Source: Enterobacteriaceae bacterium ESL0689 (lineage in GTDB: Bacteria > Pseudomonadota > Gammaproteobacteria > Enterobacterales > Enterobacteriaceae). Taken from it: 64,000 nt of DNA. Of this stretch, positions 37,281 to 49,915 are shown one piece after another. Made by a program: the position numbers and the translations under genes. Position 1 is the first letter of the stretch, and the number at the start of each line of letters is the position of its first letter. The notes under the pieces are model-generated. The model searched no databases. It was not told the origin of the DNA and worked only from the letters and a program-made list of their open reading frames with translations. The stretch spans positions 558,001-622,000 of the forward strand of contig JAQTIF010000001.1 in assembly GCA_029433525.1 (NCBI GenBank). Direction: 5' to 3'.

Positions 37281-38472
37281 CATAACGGGCCATAATCTCG
37301 TTGAGTAATAATTGTCCAAGGCGTTCCTTGTGCGTCAGCGGTAAACGTTTATCGCCCTGCTGCCAGAAAAGGTGTAATGCGTTGTTATCACTATTAAACC
37401 CCTGATCAGGCTGTGAAACGTCATTAGCACAAATCAAATCGAGATTTTTGCAAAGACGTTTTTGTCGTGCGTATTCTTCCACATTATTCGTTTCAGCGGC
37501 AAACCCAACGACGAAAGGACGATGAGCTGTCAGTGCAGCAACACCTGCGACAATATCCGGATTTTTGATCAATGTTATCGTTAATTCATCGCCTTGTTTT
37601 TTCATTTTTTCTTTTGCAACATCGGCAGCCCGGTAATCAGCGACGGCGGCGCAGCCAATAAAAATGTGTTGTTGGCGGATATTTTTCTGCACCGCCGCTT
37701 CCATTTCCAGTGCGGTGGTGACATTGATTCGCTCTACTCCGGCGGGGGTGGGCAAAGAGACCGGACCACTGATCAGTGTCACTTTCGCCCCCCGGCTGGC
37801 GGCAGCTGCGGCAATGGCAAAGCCCATTTTGCCGGAGCTGTGATTGGTGATATAGCGTACCGGGTCGAGGGGTTCGCGGGTTGGACCCGCGGTAATCATG
37901 ATATTGAGATGTTGTAAATCATCGACTGGCGAAAAGTGGCTGGCCGCCAGATCGACGATCGCCAGCGGCTCCAGCATACGCCCTGGGCCAATATCACCAC
38001 AAGCCTGATGACCGCTGTCTGGCCCCCACAGCAACAGCTCGCGCGCTGCCAGCACGCGCAGATTATGCTGCGTGGCTGCTGCCCGGTACATTTGCTGGTT
38101 CATTGCCGGAACGATAGCCACCGGTGAAGAAGTGGCGAGACAGATCGCGCAGACCAGATCATCGGCCATGCCAGCAGCAAGGCGAGCGATCAGATCGGCG
38201 GTGGCGGGCGCCAGGATCACCAGATCAGCCCATTTAGCCAGCTCAATATGGCCCATCGCCGCTTCTGCTGTCGGATCAAGCAGGCTGTCCGCAACCGGGT
38301 GCCCTGATACCGCCTGTAAACTTAATGGCGTAATGAAAGCTTTAGCCGCGGGTGTCATCACGACACGGACATCGGCACCACGATCACGCAGACGGCGTAC
38401 CAGCTCAGGCGTTTTATAAGCGGCAATGCCACCGCTTACGCCCAGAACAATCTTTTTAGCGCTCAGACTCAT
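37261..38472 (-). CDS. coaBC: Bifunctional phosphopantothenoylcysteine synthetase/decarboxylase
   Basis: Flavoprotein carrying out steps two and three of CoA synthesis: ligation of cysteine to 4'-phosphopantothenate, then decarboxylation. 403 residues. N-terminal CoaC flavin domain ([38 protein letters not shown] with the active cysteine) and C-terminal CoaB domain ([35 protein letters not shown]). Divergent from radC, as in E. coli. Confidence 0.96.
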   Translation of the reverse strand: MSLSAKKIVLGVSGGIAAYKTPELVRRLRDRGADVRVVMTPAAKAFITPLSLQAVSGHPVADSLLDPTAEAAMGHIELAKWADLVILAPATADLIARLAAGMADDLVCAICLATSSPVAIVPAMNQQMYRAAATQHNLRVLAARELLLWGPDSGHQACGDIGPGRMLEPLAIVDLAASHFSPVDDLQHLNIMITAGPTREPLDPVRYITNHSSGKMGFAIAAAAASRGAKVTLISGPVSLPTPAGVERINVTTALEMEAAVQKNIRQQHIFIGCAAVADYRAADVAKEKMKKQGDELTITLIKNPDIVAGVAALTAHRPFVVGFAAETNNVEEYARQKRLCKNLDLICANDVSQPDQGFNSDNNALHLFWQQGDKRLPLTHKERLGQLLLNEIMARYDEKNRC

Positions 38473-38646
38473 GATGGTTTTCCTGTTGCAGTACGCCAGA
38501 ATCTGCGCATCTTATCATAATCCATAAGCTATCGCAGGGAAGCCAGCGGTTCATTTTGCGAGGCGCTACGCAAGAGAAAGCTATCACTGTCGGTCAGGGC
38601 AGAGAGGGTGTGTGATAATCAGCGGCACAGGAGAGGAGAGTTGGTT

Positions 38647-39312
38647 ATGGATACGTTATCCCCCCCGATGCCCCGGGAAAAAATGCAGCTTTATGGCGTC
38701 GGCTCTTTAACCGATGTTGAGCTGCTGGCACTGTTTCTGCGTACAGGAACACGGCAAAAAAATGTGATAACTTTGTCGCATGATATATTGCAGCGCTTTG
38801 GCTCATTATATGGTCTGTTGTCAGCGGATAAAGCCGAGTTTGATGAGATTGATGGCATCGGTCTGGCGAAATATGCACAGTTGAAAGGCATTGCCGAGCT
38901 GGCACGACGCTATTTTAGTTTGCGCATCATGAACGAATCGCCACTCTCGACCCCGCTAATGGCACGAGAGTTTTTACAAAGTCAGCTGGCAGATGAAGAA
39001 CGGGAGGTGTTCATCGTTATTTTCCTCGATAATCAGAATCGGGTATTGAAACATTGCCGCCTTTTTTCGGGTACGCTGAGCCATGTTGAAGTACATCCAC
39101 GAGAAATTGTCCGCGAGGCAATCAAAGTCAACGCGGCAGCGGTGATCCTGGCCCATAATCATCCTTCTGGTTGCCCCGAACCCAGTAAGGCTGACAGATT
39201 AATCACCGAAAGAGTGATAGAGTGTTGCGATTTTATGGAGATTCGGGTACTTGATCATCTGGTCATTGGCCGTGGTGCCTGTATCTCTTTTGCCGAACGT
39301 GGATGGATTTAG
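38647..39312 (+). CDS. radC: RadC-family JAB-domain protein
   Basis: 221 residues from ATG 38647. An N-terminal helix-hairpin-helix-like region ([25 protein letters not shown]) is followed by a JAB/MPN metal-binding domain with the motif HNHPSG-x-PEPSKAD. The cellular role is unclear; an early proposal in DNA repair was not upheld. An SD-like GGAGAG precedes the ATG. It sits between coaBC and rpmB, the conserved enterobacterial order. Confidence 0.92.
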   Translation: MDTLSPPMPREKMQLYGVGSLTDVELLALFLRTGTRQKNVITLSHDILQRFGSLYGLLSADKAEFDEIDGIGLAKYAQLKGIAELARRYFSLRIMNESPLSTPLMAREFLQSQLADEEREVFIVIFLDNQNRVLKHCRLFSGTLSHVEVHPREIVREAIKVNAAAVILAHNHPSGCPEPSKADRLITERVIECCDFMEIRVLDHLVIGRGACISFAERGWI

Positions 39313-39357
39313 CGCGTTATCTTGTGTGATCCTGCGGGATCTTTATCTGTGCGGGAC

Positions 39358-39386
39358 TTGAGCACATCGCTGAGTCAGCGTATACT
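39358..39386 (+). promoter_or_regulatory. Strong sigma-70 promoter of rpmBG
   Basis: -35 TTGAGC (39358-39363), 17-base spacer, -10 TATACT (39381-39386); expected start about 39393. This leaves a ~140-base leader before rpmB. Confidence 0.8.
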
Positions 39387-39517
39387 ACGCCACCTTTGAG
39401 AATCTCGGGTTTGGCATTTGGGCCTGGCAATCGCTGATCCATTAAATGCACGGCGATGACCGGGCTGTAAAGCCTGACGAGGCGCCAATACCCCATACGA
39501 AGCTCGAGCTAATTTGA

Positions 39518-39772
<255 letters not shown>

Positions 39773-39791
39773 GTGCTTAAAGAGGAAATAA

Positions 39792-39962
<171 letters not shown>

Positions 39963-39980
39963 TTTTCCGCTCTTTGTCAG

Positions 39981-40013
39981 AAAAAACCCTGCTTCTGCGG
40001 GGTTTTTCTTTTT
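39981..40013 (+). terminator. Terminator of rpmBG
   Basis: AAAAACCCTGC-TTCT-GCGGGGTTTTT (one T-G pair) with flanking T/A runs, starting 18 bases after rpmG. Confidence 0.85.
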
Positions 40014-40079
40014 GCTGATGCCTGGTGAAAAGCGCCGGATTGCCGTCTGCCAGGATAAGGGAGCAATAAAGGAGAATAA

Positions 40080-42146
<2,067 letters not shown>

Positions 42147-42147
<1 letters not shown>

Positions 42148-43421
42148 TAGTGACTCCGTGGAGGCAGGTAAGGTTGCAGTAACTGTAGCAGACGTGATAA
42201 TGCCCCCTGGTTCTGACGTAGCACGTCTACCGCATGACGGCCATACCACAGACGATACTCTTCATCATTCAATAAGTGGGTTATCTGAGTGACCAGCGAA
42301 TCCACATTCATGATGGTAATCAGGCCATCATCCCGCTGTAACCGGGCACAAATATCTTTGAAATTAAAAGTATGTGGCCCCATCAGCACCGGAATGGCAT
42401 GTGCTGCTGGCTCCAGCGGATTATGCCCCCCGCGCGCGATCAGGCTGCCACCGACAAAGGCCAGATCGGCAATACCATACAGCAGCATCAGCTCCCCCAT
42501 CGTATCGCCGATGACCACCTGAGTAGTGGCTGAAGGGACGTCACCACTGCTGCGTAATGTAAAACTCATACCCGCTTTTTTTACCATGATCCGCACATCA
42601 GCGAAGCGTTCAGGGTGGCGAGGCACCAGAATTAATAACAGATCCGGGAAGGTCTCCAGCAGTTTTTTATGCGCCTGCAGAATAATCAGTTCTTCCCCTT
42701 CATGGGTACTGGCAGCAATCCATACTTTACGATGGGGTGCCCACTGGCGACGCAGGGTAACGGCACGCGCCGCCAGCGCCGGGGTGACAGAAATATCAAA
42801 CTTGAGGCTGCCGGTGACCGCCAGTTGCTGGCGCGGCAGTCCTAAGGCAATAAAACGATTGCCGTCTTCCTCATTTTGTGCCGCAATCAAGGGGATTCGA
42901 CTGAGCAGGCGATGCACAAATTTCCCCACTCTGGCATAGCCTTTCGCAGAACGCGCCGACAGACGCGCATTGGCGATAACCAGGGGAATATTACGCTGAT
43001 GAAGCGCCCTGATCATATTGGGCCATAGCTCGGTTTCCATTACGATCACCAGTTTTGGCTGAACAGCATTAAGAAAGCGGTTCATCGCACAAGGTAAATC
43101 ATAGGGCAGATAGACGTGATGAACATCGTTACCGAAAGCGGACATCGCGCGCTCTGATCCGGTTGGCGTCATGGTGGTCACGGTGATCGGCAGAGAGGGA
43201 TAACGATGACGTAATGCCCGTACTAGCGGAATAGCCGCCAGCGTTTCGCCGACGGAAACTGAGTGCAATAAAATGCCATGCGGAGCTACTTTGTGGTGGC
43301 AGAAACCATAACGTTCACTCAGACGTTGACGATAGGCAGCTGTTTTCCGGCTGCGCCACAGGAGCCGCAACCAGATAACCGGCTGAATAAGATAGAGCAG
43401 GACGGTGTAAAGGAGTTCCAA
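42147..43421 (-). CDS. waaA: Kdo transferase WaaA
   Basis: Inner-membrane enzyme adding two Kdo residues to lipid IVA, the first step of core assembly. I choose TTG 43421 ([14 protein letters not shown]), giving 424 residues against 425 in E. coli, with ACGGA about 9 bases upstream. An in-frame ATG at 43463 would add 14 residues with no homologue support. N-terminal membrane anchor, catalytic [14 protein letters not shown] and METELWPN motifs, and C-terminal [26 protein letters not shown] are present. Confidence 0.93.
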
Positions 43422-43577
43422 GCGATTTATCCGTTTTATGTTAGCGCAGGAAATTCTAAGCATTTAGCGCACTGAAAGCTATGTTTTCAGGCAATATCAA
43501 TCACCATTAGCGCAGAAAGTGAGGTGAAGCCTCTGGCTTAACGCCGGGCTGTTTGACATCGCCGCCCGCTGTCTGTT

Positions 43578-44576
43578 TTATTGCATCGGTGGCTGTTTTA
43601 ATCTTTTTTTCAGCCGAAAATAGCGACGAGCCAGTCGCCAGCGCAACCGCAGATCATGAGCATTTTTCCAGATAAGTCGCCAGCTTCCACGTGCGAAAAA
43701 CTCATTGATGAGCGCTTGTTGCTTCACGCGATCATTAATCCCGTCGATAGTATGAATAATGCCTAACCCCTCTTTGGCGATTTGCCAGCGGCAGGCTTTA
43801 ATGTGACAGGTTTTATCGGCGTAACGCTGGTTAATGGCCTCCAGCATTTCAAGGATTTTCATATAGTGGTGCGCAGAACGAATCAGTGTGTCGTCAGTAT
43901 TGGGCTGATGTGACACCGATTGTGAGTGAATGTAGTAATCGTAAAACAATTCACTGGTGTACTGTACCCGCTCTGCGGCCAGTAATACTTCGGTGGTCCA
44001 CGGAATATCCTGGTGGCGCAGCCCGGGTTCAAATTGAAAATGATGTTGGGTAATAAAGTCGTGACGATAGAGATTGAGCCAGGTCACATGGAGGAATTTG
44101 CGTGAATCCAGTGCCTGTTTCAGCCAGAGATGGCCAGGCAAAATAGCTGAGGAAGGAAGTCGGTCTGAGGGGAAAATGGGTCGGATCGTGTCCTGATTTT
44201 CGTAAACATAGCGCCCATTGCAGGTCGCAATATCGAGATGGCCTTTTTCAGCCATCTCCAGCAGGGTATGGTACATTCCCGGGTAAAATTTATCGTCGAT
44301 ATCTGGAAAGGCGAGATATTTCCCGCGAGCCGCAGCCAGCCCGCTGTTACGTGCCACCGAGACCCCCTGGTTTTCCTGTTGCAGAACGACAATATCAGGC
44401 AACCGTGACTGCCATTGCTCAATCACAGCCATACTGCCATCGGTGGAGCCATCATTCACAAGGATCAGTTCGTAACTTTCCAGCTGTTGTTGCTGAATAC
44501 AGTCGAAAAAGCTGGCAAGAAATTTTTCGCCGTTATAAACAGCAGCCACAATACTTAATAAAGGTCTCTGGCGCAT
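43578..44576 (-). CDS. Family 2 glycosyltransferase of the LPS core locus
   Basis: 332 residues. GT-A fold: SIVAAVYNGEKFL, VNDGSTDGS, NQGVSVARNSGL and the metal/nucleotide motif FPDIDDKF, followed by a basic C-terminal region (LRLRWRLARRYFRLKKRLK) that may dock on the membrane. Context, between wabH and waaA, points to an outer-core sugar transfer. The donor and acceptor cannot be told from sequence. It starts 21 bases after wabH ends. Confidence 0.8.
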   Translation of the reverse strand: MRQRPLLSIVAAVYNGEKFLASFFDCIQQQQLESYELILVNDGSTDGSMAVIEQWQSRLPDIVVLQQENQGVSVARNSGLAAARGKYLAFPDIDDKFYPGMYHTLLEMAEKGHLDIATCNGRYVYENQDTIRPIFPSDRLPSSAILPGHLWLKQALDSRKFLHVTWLNLYRHDFITQHHFQFEPGLRHQDIPWTTEVLLAAERVQYTSELFYDYYIHSQSVSHQPNTDDTLIRSAHHYMKILEMLEAINQRYADKTCHIKACRWQIAKEGLGIIHTIDGINDRVKQQALINEFFARGSWRLIWKNAHDLRLRWRLARRYFRLKKRLKQPPMQ

Positions 44577-44597
44577 AGTTATACATCCCTGGTGATA

Positions 44598-45692
44598 TCA
44601 GTCGCGACATAGCTGACGATATTGCTGACAGATAACATCGACATTAAATTTTTCCAGTACCGACTGCTGGATAGTGGGTGGTTTATAGTAAATGTTTTGC
44701 ATCACCTGAGCCAGTGCTGTACTACTGAGATCAGCAAGACCCTGGGCTAATTCTCCGCTCAGTATTTCCGTCACGCCACCGGGACAGCGGGTACTGGCGA
44801 CCGGTGTATTCAGTAACAGCGCTTCGACGACGACGTTGCCAAAGCCTTCACTATCGGAACTCAGTACCAGCATCCGCGCATGTTTAATCCACGGAAACGG
44901 ATTGGACTGGAACCCTTTAAATAATACACGATCCGCCACCTGATACTGTTGTGCCAGCTGGCGCAGAGAGTGTTCCTGCTCTGGCTTCCCTTGTCCCAGC
45001 AACACCAGTGGCGCGTTAATACCGCTTTCGGCATAGGCGGCAATCAGGCGATCATGGCGTTTAGCCGGATGAAAGCGACCAACGTGGATCAGGTAATCCC
45101 CGCTGGGATAATCGGCCTGGGCGTCCGCATGGTCACGCAGTGTGGCAATATCGAACGGGTTGTAAATCGTTTTGAGCTGCGCAGGCTGAACCGCGAAGTG
45201 GCTGCGCAGATCCTGGCCCACCGCATCAGAAACAGTCACGATATTGCGTTGCTGATAGACGCGCTTAATCTTCTGTTTTTTCAGCCAGTGCTGAATACCG
45301 TGGCGCTGGCCGAGATAGGACGCAGAGAAAACACCATGCAGGCAAAACCAGAGGTTATGATGGCGAAGAGCGCGGCTGCGGGCGACGATACGATCGGTTT
45401 TGTGCAAATGAGAGAGCACCAGATCAAACGAGCCCTGTTGTTCGGCCTGGCGGATCGCCCGATCAAGCTGGCGGGCACGCCGAGAAAGCTCTGTCAGCTT
45501 GCGCCATGGCTGACGGCAGTGATCACTGATAACCTGATAATCCAGCCCTTCAGGCAGCGGATATTCACATATATCACGCAGCGAAAACAGCGATACCTGA
45601 TCGCCCTGGCGTAGAAAATTCGCCGCCAGCGTCAGCACGACTTTTTCCGCCCCGCCGCCAGGTAAGCCATCGATGATAAACAGTATCCGCAT
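44598..45692 (-). CDS. wabH: LPS core glycosyltransferase, WabH-like
   Basis: Family 4 (GT-B) glycosyltransferase of 364 residues: MRILFIIDGLPGGGAEKVVL, the hinge HVGRFHPAKRHDRLI, and the donor site SDSEGFGNVVVEALLLNTPV. In Klebsiella WabH adds N-acetylglucosamine to the galacturonate of the core, the residue later deacetylated by WabN. Assignment rests on family and the order waaQ-wabG-wabH. It starts 2 bases after wabG ends. Confidence 0.75.
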   Translation of the reverse strand: MRILFIIDGLPGGGAEKVVLTLAANFLRQGDQVSLFSLRDICEYPLPEGLDYQVISDHCRQPWRKLTELSRRARQLDRAIRQAEQQGSFDLVLSHLHKTDRIVARSRALRHHNLWFCLHGVFSASYLGQRHGIQHWLKKQKIKRVYQQRNIVTVSDAVGQDLRSHFAVQPAQLKTIYNPFDIATLRDHADAQADYPSGDYLIHVGRFHPAKRHDRLIAAYAESGINAPLVLLGQGKPEQEHSLRQLAQQYQVADRVLFKGFQSNPFPWIKHARMLVLSSDSEGFGNVVVEALLLNTPVASTRCPGGVTEILSGELAQGLADLSSTALAQVMQNIYYKPPTIQQSVLEKFNVDVICQQYRQLCRD

Positions 45693-45694
45693 GA

Positions 45695-46822
45695 TTATTT
45701 TACCAAATTCTGATAGAGAGCGAGCAACTGTGCCGATAAGTGCGCATCGGTACAGGTCATAATCCGTGCTCTGGCATGACGCCCCTCAGCGGAATCTAAC
45801 GCCCGGCGGGGAAGCGCACTCACCGCCTGTTGTAGCGCCGGGATATCCAGCGCATCACAGACAAAGCCATTATGTCCCTCGACGATAAATTCCGCACCAC
45901 CACAGCCGGTGGTAGTGATCACTGGCAGGCCACAGGCCATAGCTTCCAGAATAACATTGGGAAAGGGATCGTAGAGGGTGGGCAGCAGTAAGCCATCTGC
46001 CATCTGATAAAACGGTAATGTTTCTGATTGCATCCCAAAGAAGCGAACCCGCTGCCCACAGTTCAGGGAGTGCGCTAACTGTTGATAACGACGCTGATCT
46101 TTATCTTTCCCCACCACCAGCAGATAACAGTCGGTGGGGGCGATAGCGCGGATCGCCGCAGCCAGCCCTTTGCGCTCAAAGCCGGAGCCAACATAAATCA
46201 GGCAGGTGGCCTGGCGAGGAAGTTGCCATTGCTGCCGTAATGCAGCCAAAGTTTCTTCATCCGGCGGCTGAAAATGCTGGTGGTCGACAGCATTGTAGAT
46301 CACATGAATTTTATCTGCTGGCAGGGCGAAATCGGCGATGATCTCCTGCTTAATCATCTCTGCATTGCAGATAACCCCCCGCAGATGCGCATCCTGATAC
46401 ATCTCGCGTTCAGCCTGCATCACATAGCGGTGATAGCGATCGGCAAATAACAGGCATCTTTTCCAGCCAGGCAGGATTCGCGCACGTTGTTGTAGCCAGC
46501 GACGATGGACGCCATCACCGGCGCGATAGAGATCACAACCGGCAATGCGTTCATGGCTTTGTACGAGGTCGAAATGCTGACGTTGCCATAACTGGCGCGC
46601 CGCATCAGCAAATCCGCGTTCGCGGCTGATTCGTCCCCATTTTCGGGGGTTACAGCGGTGGATATGCCAGTCAGGTTTGATAGGCCCCTGCCACTGGCGG
46701 GTGATGACATTGAGCTCAAGGTTGCTGCTATCAAGGGCTTCCAGGGCGCGGGAGACGAAACGCTCTGCACCACCATCGGGACGATATTTCTGACGCACCA
46801 GCGCCAGTCTGAACTTGCTCAT
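45695..46822 (-). CDS. wabG: LPS core galacturonosyltransferase, WabG-like
   Basis: Family 4 glycosyltransferase, 375 residues: FRLALVRQKYRPDGGAERFV at the start, IYVGSGFERKGL hinge and donor motif YDPFPNVILEAMACGLPVI. WabG in Klebsiella transfers galacturonic acid to heptose II; this negative charge supports outer-membrane stability. The resemblance to E. coli WaaG is expected for the family; the neighbouring wabH and wabN-like genes favour WabG. It overlaps waaQ by 4 bases. Confidence 0.78.
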   Translation of the reverse strand: MSKFRLALVRQKYRPDGGAERFVSRALEALDSSNLELNVITRQWQGPIKPDWHIHRCNPRKWGRISRERGFADAARQLWQRQHFDLVQSHERIAGCDLYRAGDGVHRRWLQQRARILPGWKRCLLFADRYHRYVMQAEREMYQDAHLRGVICNAEMIKQEIIADFALPADKIHVIYNAVDHQHFQPPDEETLAALRQQWQLPRQATCLIYVGSGFERKGLAAAIRAIAPTDCYLLVVGKDKDQRRYQQLAHSLNCGQRVRFFGMQSETLPFYQMADGLLLPTLYDPFPNVILEAMACGLPVITTTGCGGAEFIVEGHNGFVCDALDIPALQQAVSALPRRALDSAEGRHARARIMTCTDAHLSAQLLALYQNLVK

Positions 46823-47892
46823 GCCAGTACCTTTTTGGCCGCTGTGACAACCGCTTCCAGCGGGATCAGGTCGAGATAGCGATGTGTCGTTTGGGTATCG
46901 ATATCGTCAGGATCAGGAATGGTGCCAAAATCGCCGGCCCAGATAACTTCTCCTTTTGCCTGCCACGGACGCCAGAAAGTCAGTTTTGACGGCCCATACA
47001 GCGCAACCAGTGGCGTGCCAAGCGCGGCCGCCATATGTACCGGGACGGAATCGACACCAATAAACAGACAGGCATGGTCGATGATCGCTGCAAGCTGACG
47101 CAGGGTCAGCTTACCGGCCAGCGAATAGACGTCAGCCGCCGGACTGCCAGCGAGGATCTCCGCCACCATTTTTTGTTCCCTTGCATCCGGGCCGCAGGTT
47201 ATCACAATTGTGTATCCGGCGGCCGATAGCTGATTAATCAGCGCACTCATGCGATCCTCGCGCCAGCATTTAAAAAACCAGCGCGAGGTAGGCTGAATAA
47301 CAATATAGCGACTGATGCCAACCGGTAATAACGCCTGGCTGCTGGCCCAGTCCTGTTCACTGTAGCTCATTCGTGCCGGGATATCACCGGCAGTCAGCCC
47401 CAGCGGGACCAGGATCGATAAGTTTTGTTGCGCGGTATGCAACTGGCGATGCTGTTGCGTTGAGGCCAGTGCAGTGTAGCAGTATCGCCATGCGGGCTGA
47501 CGACGTTTCGGGAAGTCAAAACCGATCCGTATCGCTGCCCCGGTCAGCCGGGTGATAATCGCGCTGTGCCACTGATCGGCCAGGTTAAGTACCATATCGT
47601 AATGCTGCTGACGTAATGTGCGTATCAGCCGCCACTCCATGCGCAGGAGATGGCCGATCCCCTGCTGTTTCCAGCGACGATCGATGGCATAGATCTGATG
47701 GATGTCCGGGTTAGCCGAGAGCACATCCCGGGTTTCTTCGTAAAGTAAAACGTCGACATGGGCGGCGGGGTAATACTGCTTAAGTGCGCGAATAAGCGGC
47801 GTGATCAACAGGGTGTCGCCATGATGGCGTAGCTTGATAATCAGGATCCGCGCTGGGTTGATAGCGCCGGGTGAACATATTTCAGGCGTCAT
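46819..47892 (-). CDS. waaQ: LPS heptosyltransferase III WaaQ
   Basis: Family 9 glycosyltransferase adding the side-branch heptose III to heptose II. 357 residues: ARILIIKLRHHGDTLLITPLI, YIVIQPTSRWFFKCWREDRM and the donor site IGVDSVPVHMAAALGTPLVALYGPS. Divergent from the deacetylase gene at 48004 across a 111-base shared promoter region. Confidence 0.9.
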   Translation of the reverse strand: MTPEICSPGAINPARILIIKLRHHGDTLLITPLIRALKQYYPAAHVDVLLYEETRDVLSANPDIHQIYAIDRRWKQQGIGHLLRMEWRLIRTLRQQHYDMVLNLADQWHSAIITRLTGAAIRIGFDFPKRRQPAWRYCYTALASTQQHRQLHTAQQNLSILVPLGLTAGDIPARMSYSEQDWASSQALLPVGISRYIVIQPTSRWFFKCWREDRMSALINQLSAAGYTIVITCGPDAREQKMVAEILAGSPAADVYSLAGKLTLRQLAAIIDHACLFIGVDSVPVHMAAALGTPLVALYGPSKLTFWRPWQAKGEVIWAGDFGTIPDPDDIDTQTTHRYLDLIPLEAVVTAAKKVLA

Positions 47893-48003
47893 ACTCTGTT
47901 CTTCATCTCATATCAGGGCTTCGATTCTAGGGGATAAGACCCATTGAGAGAAGCGTTGTATTGCTCTACCATAATCCGATACTTATGGATTAAGGATGTT
48001 TCT

Positions 48004-48966
48004 GTGCATAATCCGGCATTTCTCATCACTATTGATACTGAGGGTGATAACCTCTGGCAAAAACATGACAGCATCACGACTGAGAATGCGCGCTATTTAC
48101 CGCGTTTTCAGCAACTTTGTGAAAAGTATGGGTTCAAACCGGTCTATTTGACCAATTATGAAATGGCCATCGACCCCGCTTATCGTGAGTTTGCCCGTGA
48201 TGTGATCGCCCGTGGTGTGGCAGAAATCGGTATGCATCTTCACGCCTGGAACAGTCCACCGATCGCCCCGTTAACGGCGGATGACTGGCGGTATAAGCCC
48301 TATCTGATTGAGTATCGTGACGCAGTGATGCGTGAAAAAGTCGCTCATATGACCCATCTGCTGGAAGACACTTTTCAGACTAAAATAGTCAGTCACCGTG
48401 CCGGGCGTTGGGCATTCGATGAACGTTACGCGCGACTGCTGATGGAGTATGGCTATCAGGTTGATTGTTCAGTGACGCCACGGGTTAACTGGCAGATGGC
48501 AAAGGGCGATCCCGAAGGGAATGGCGGAACGGATTACCGAAAATTTCCACAACATGCCTATTTTATTGACGAGAACGATATCAGCCTCGAAGGTCACTCG
48601 CGATTACTGGAAGTCCCGATGAGTATTCAGTATAAGCACCCTGGCTGGCTGAATAGCCTGAAACAGGGTTATGATCGTCTGCGTGGTAAAGTCCGCTCTC
48701 CTTCGGTTCACTGGTTACGGCCGATGGGAGGAAATGTAGCGGCAATGAAGCGCGTGGTTGAGCAAACGCTGGCGCAGGGTAATGATTACGTTGAATATAT
48801 GCTGCACTCCTCTGAGTATATGCCGGGGGGTAGCCCGACATTTCACAACGCGCAGGATATTGAACGGCTTTATGCTGATCTGACAGAATTTTTTACCTGG
48901 CTGGCCCCCCAGGTACAGGGGATGACACTGGCGGAGTATTATCATCTTAAGAACCTATCCCAGTAG
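48004..48966 (+). CDS. wabN: Polysaccharide deacetylase of the LPS core, WabN-like
   Basis: 320 residues from GTG 48004 (AAGGA at 47992-47996, 7 bases upstream). LITIDTEGDNLW supplies the metal-binding acid pair and GMHLHAW a histidine pair of the carbohydrate esterase 4-like fold; SHRAGRWAFD is the third motif. Klebsiella WabN removes the acetyl group from core GlcNAc, leaving glucosamine; the WabH-like transferase nearby would provide the substrate. First plus-strand gene of a divergent pair with waaQ. Confidence 0.75.
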   Translation: MHNPAFLITIDTEGDNLWQKHDSITTENARYLPRFQQLCEKYGFKPVYLTNYEMAIDPAYREFARDVIARGVAEIGMHLHAWNSPPIAPLTADDWRYKPYLIEYRDAVMREKVAHMTHLLEDTFQTKIVSHRAGRWAFDERYARLLMEYGYQVDCSVTPRVNWQMAKGDPEGNGGTDYRKFPQHAYFIDENDISLEGHSRLLEVPMSIQYKHPGWLNSLKQGYDRLRGKVRSPSVHWLRPMGGNVAAMKRVVEQTLAQGNDYVEYMLHSSEYMPGGSPTFHNAQDIERLYADLTEFFTWLAPQVQGMTLAEYYHLKNLSQ

Positions 48967-49267
48967 GCTCTAAGAGTCTGGTCACATAAAAAACCATCAT
49001 GGCTGGAGGCGCGATGATCGCTTGATGTACTATTACTCCCGGCATCTTGCGGGCTGTCAGTATGATAAAAATCATATCAGTATCAGGCTGTTAAGTTGCT
49101 GATACCGATGAACATTAATACTCAGTGCCTCGCCTTGTCAGGCGCTGAATCAAAGGGTGAAGACGGAAAGTTGGCGCTGGCGGCCAGGGTGATGACAAAG
49201 GCAGTGCGATTATCAATGTCACTACCCTGCAAGCCTCGCGAACCGGTAAGTATTCATAACAGGTATT
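48967..49267 (+). other. Non-coding gap in the waa locus
   Basis: 301 bases between the deacetylase and the next glycosyltransferase. A 70-codon open frame exists at 49096-49308 but overlaps the next gene and resembles nothing I know. The GCGCTGAATC-type segments may be remains of a decayed gene. No promoter is convincing. Confidence 0.4.
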
Positions 49268-49909
49268 ATGAAGATAGCAACAGTATTACGTTCTGGTGGC
49301 GACTATAACGCCCGTCATGTGCAATGGTTATACCAGCAACTCCCCGCCGATCTTGAAAAGGTTTGTTTTACCGATTTATCTATTCCAGGCATTAATACGA
49401 TTAAGCTCACCGAAGATCTCCCCGGCTGGTGGTCAAAAATTGAAATATTTAACCCGGAAGCGGTGACGGATGATATCTTTTATATTGATCTGGATATTGT
49501 GATTACGGGTGATATCAGTCAGATTCTGAATAATCAAAAATTAACCATGCTGAGTGATTTTTTCTTTCCAGCAAAAACGAAAAATTCTGCGATCATGCGT
49601 ATTCCGCATGAGGAAAAATATAAAGTCTGGGAGATATTTAAGCGTTATCCTGAACTCTTTATGTCGCGCTATAAAGAGGGGGGGGACCAGGAGTTTATTA
49701 GTAAAATATATCCCCATGCTGCTGTCTGGCAAGAGATTTTGCCGGGTCAGATTGTGAGCTATAAAAAGCATGTGATTCATAAAAAGAAGCATGAACATGC
49801 TACCGGCAATGGCCATATACCGACAGATGCCAGAATTGTCTGTTTTCATGGTAAACCACGCCCGTGGGAGTGTGGCGAAAAATGGGTGCCATCTCTCGAG
49901 AGTTTTTGA
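49268..49909 (+). CDS. Putative small glycosyltransferase of the LPS outer core
   Basis: 213 residues. MKIATVLRSGGDYNARHVQWLYQ at the start and the metal-binding motif YIDLDIVITGD (DxD type) about residue 75 point to a family 8-like GT-A enzyme acting on an LPS core sugar. A late HGKPRPWE motif resembles the second metal ligand (HxxGxxKPW) of that fold. The stop lies 6 bases before waaL. Codon use is more AT-rich than in neighbouring waa genes, a sign of separate ancestry. The sugar is unknown. Confidence 0.65.
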   Translation: MKIATVLRSGGDYNARHVQWLYQQLPADLEKVCFTDLSIPGINTIKLTEDLPGWWSKIEIFNPEAVTDDIFYIDLDIVITGDISQILNNQKLTMLSDFFFPAKTKNSAIMRIPHEEKYKVWEIFKRYPELFMSRYKEGGDQEFISKIYPHAAVWQEILPGQIVSYKKHVIHKKKHEHATGNGHIPTDARIVCFHGKPRPWECGEKWVPSLESF

Positions 49910-49915
49910 TTGTAT

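Noticed and set aside
44949..45614. 221-codon frame opposite wabH
   Set aside because: Antisense shadow of a glycosyltransferase with clear motifs.
49096..49308. 70-codon frame before the DxD glycosyltransferase
   Set aside because: Overlaps the next gene's start, no recognisable family, no convincing ribosome site; noted only as part of the gap.
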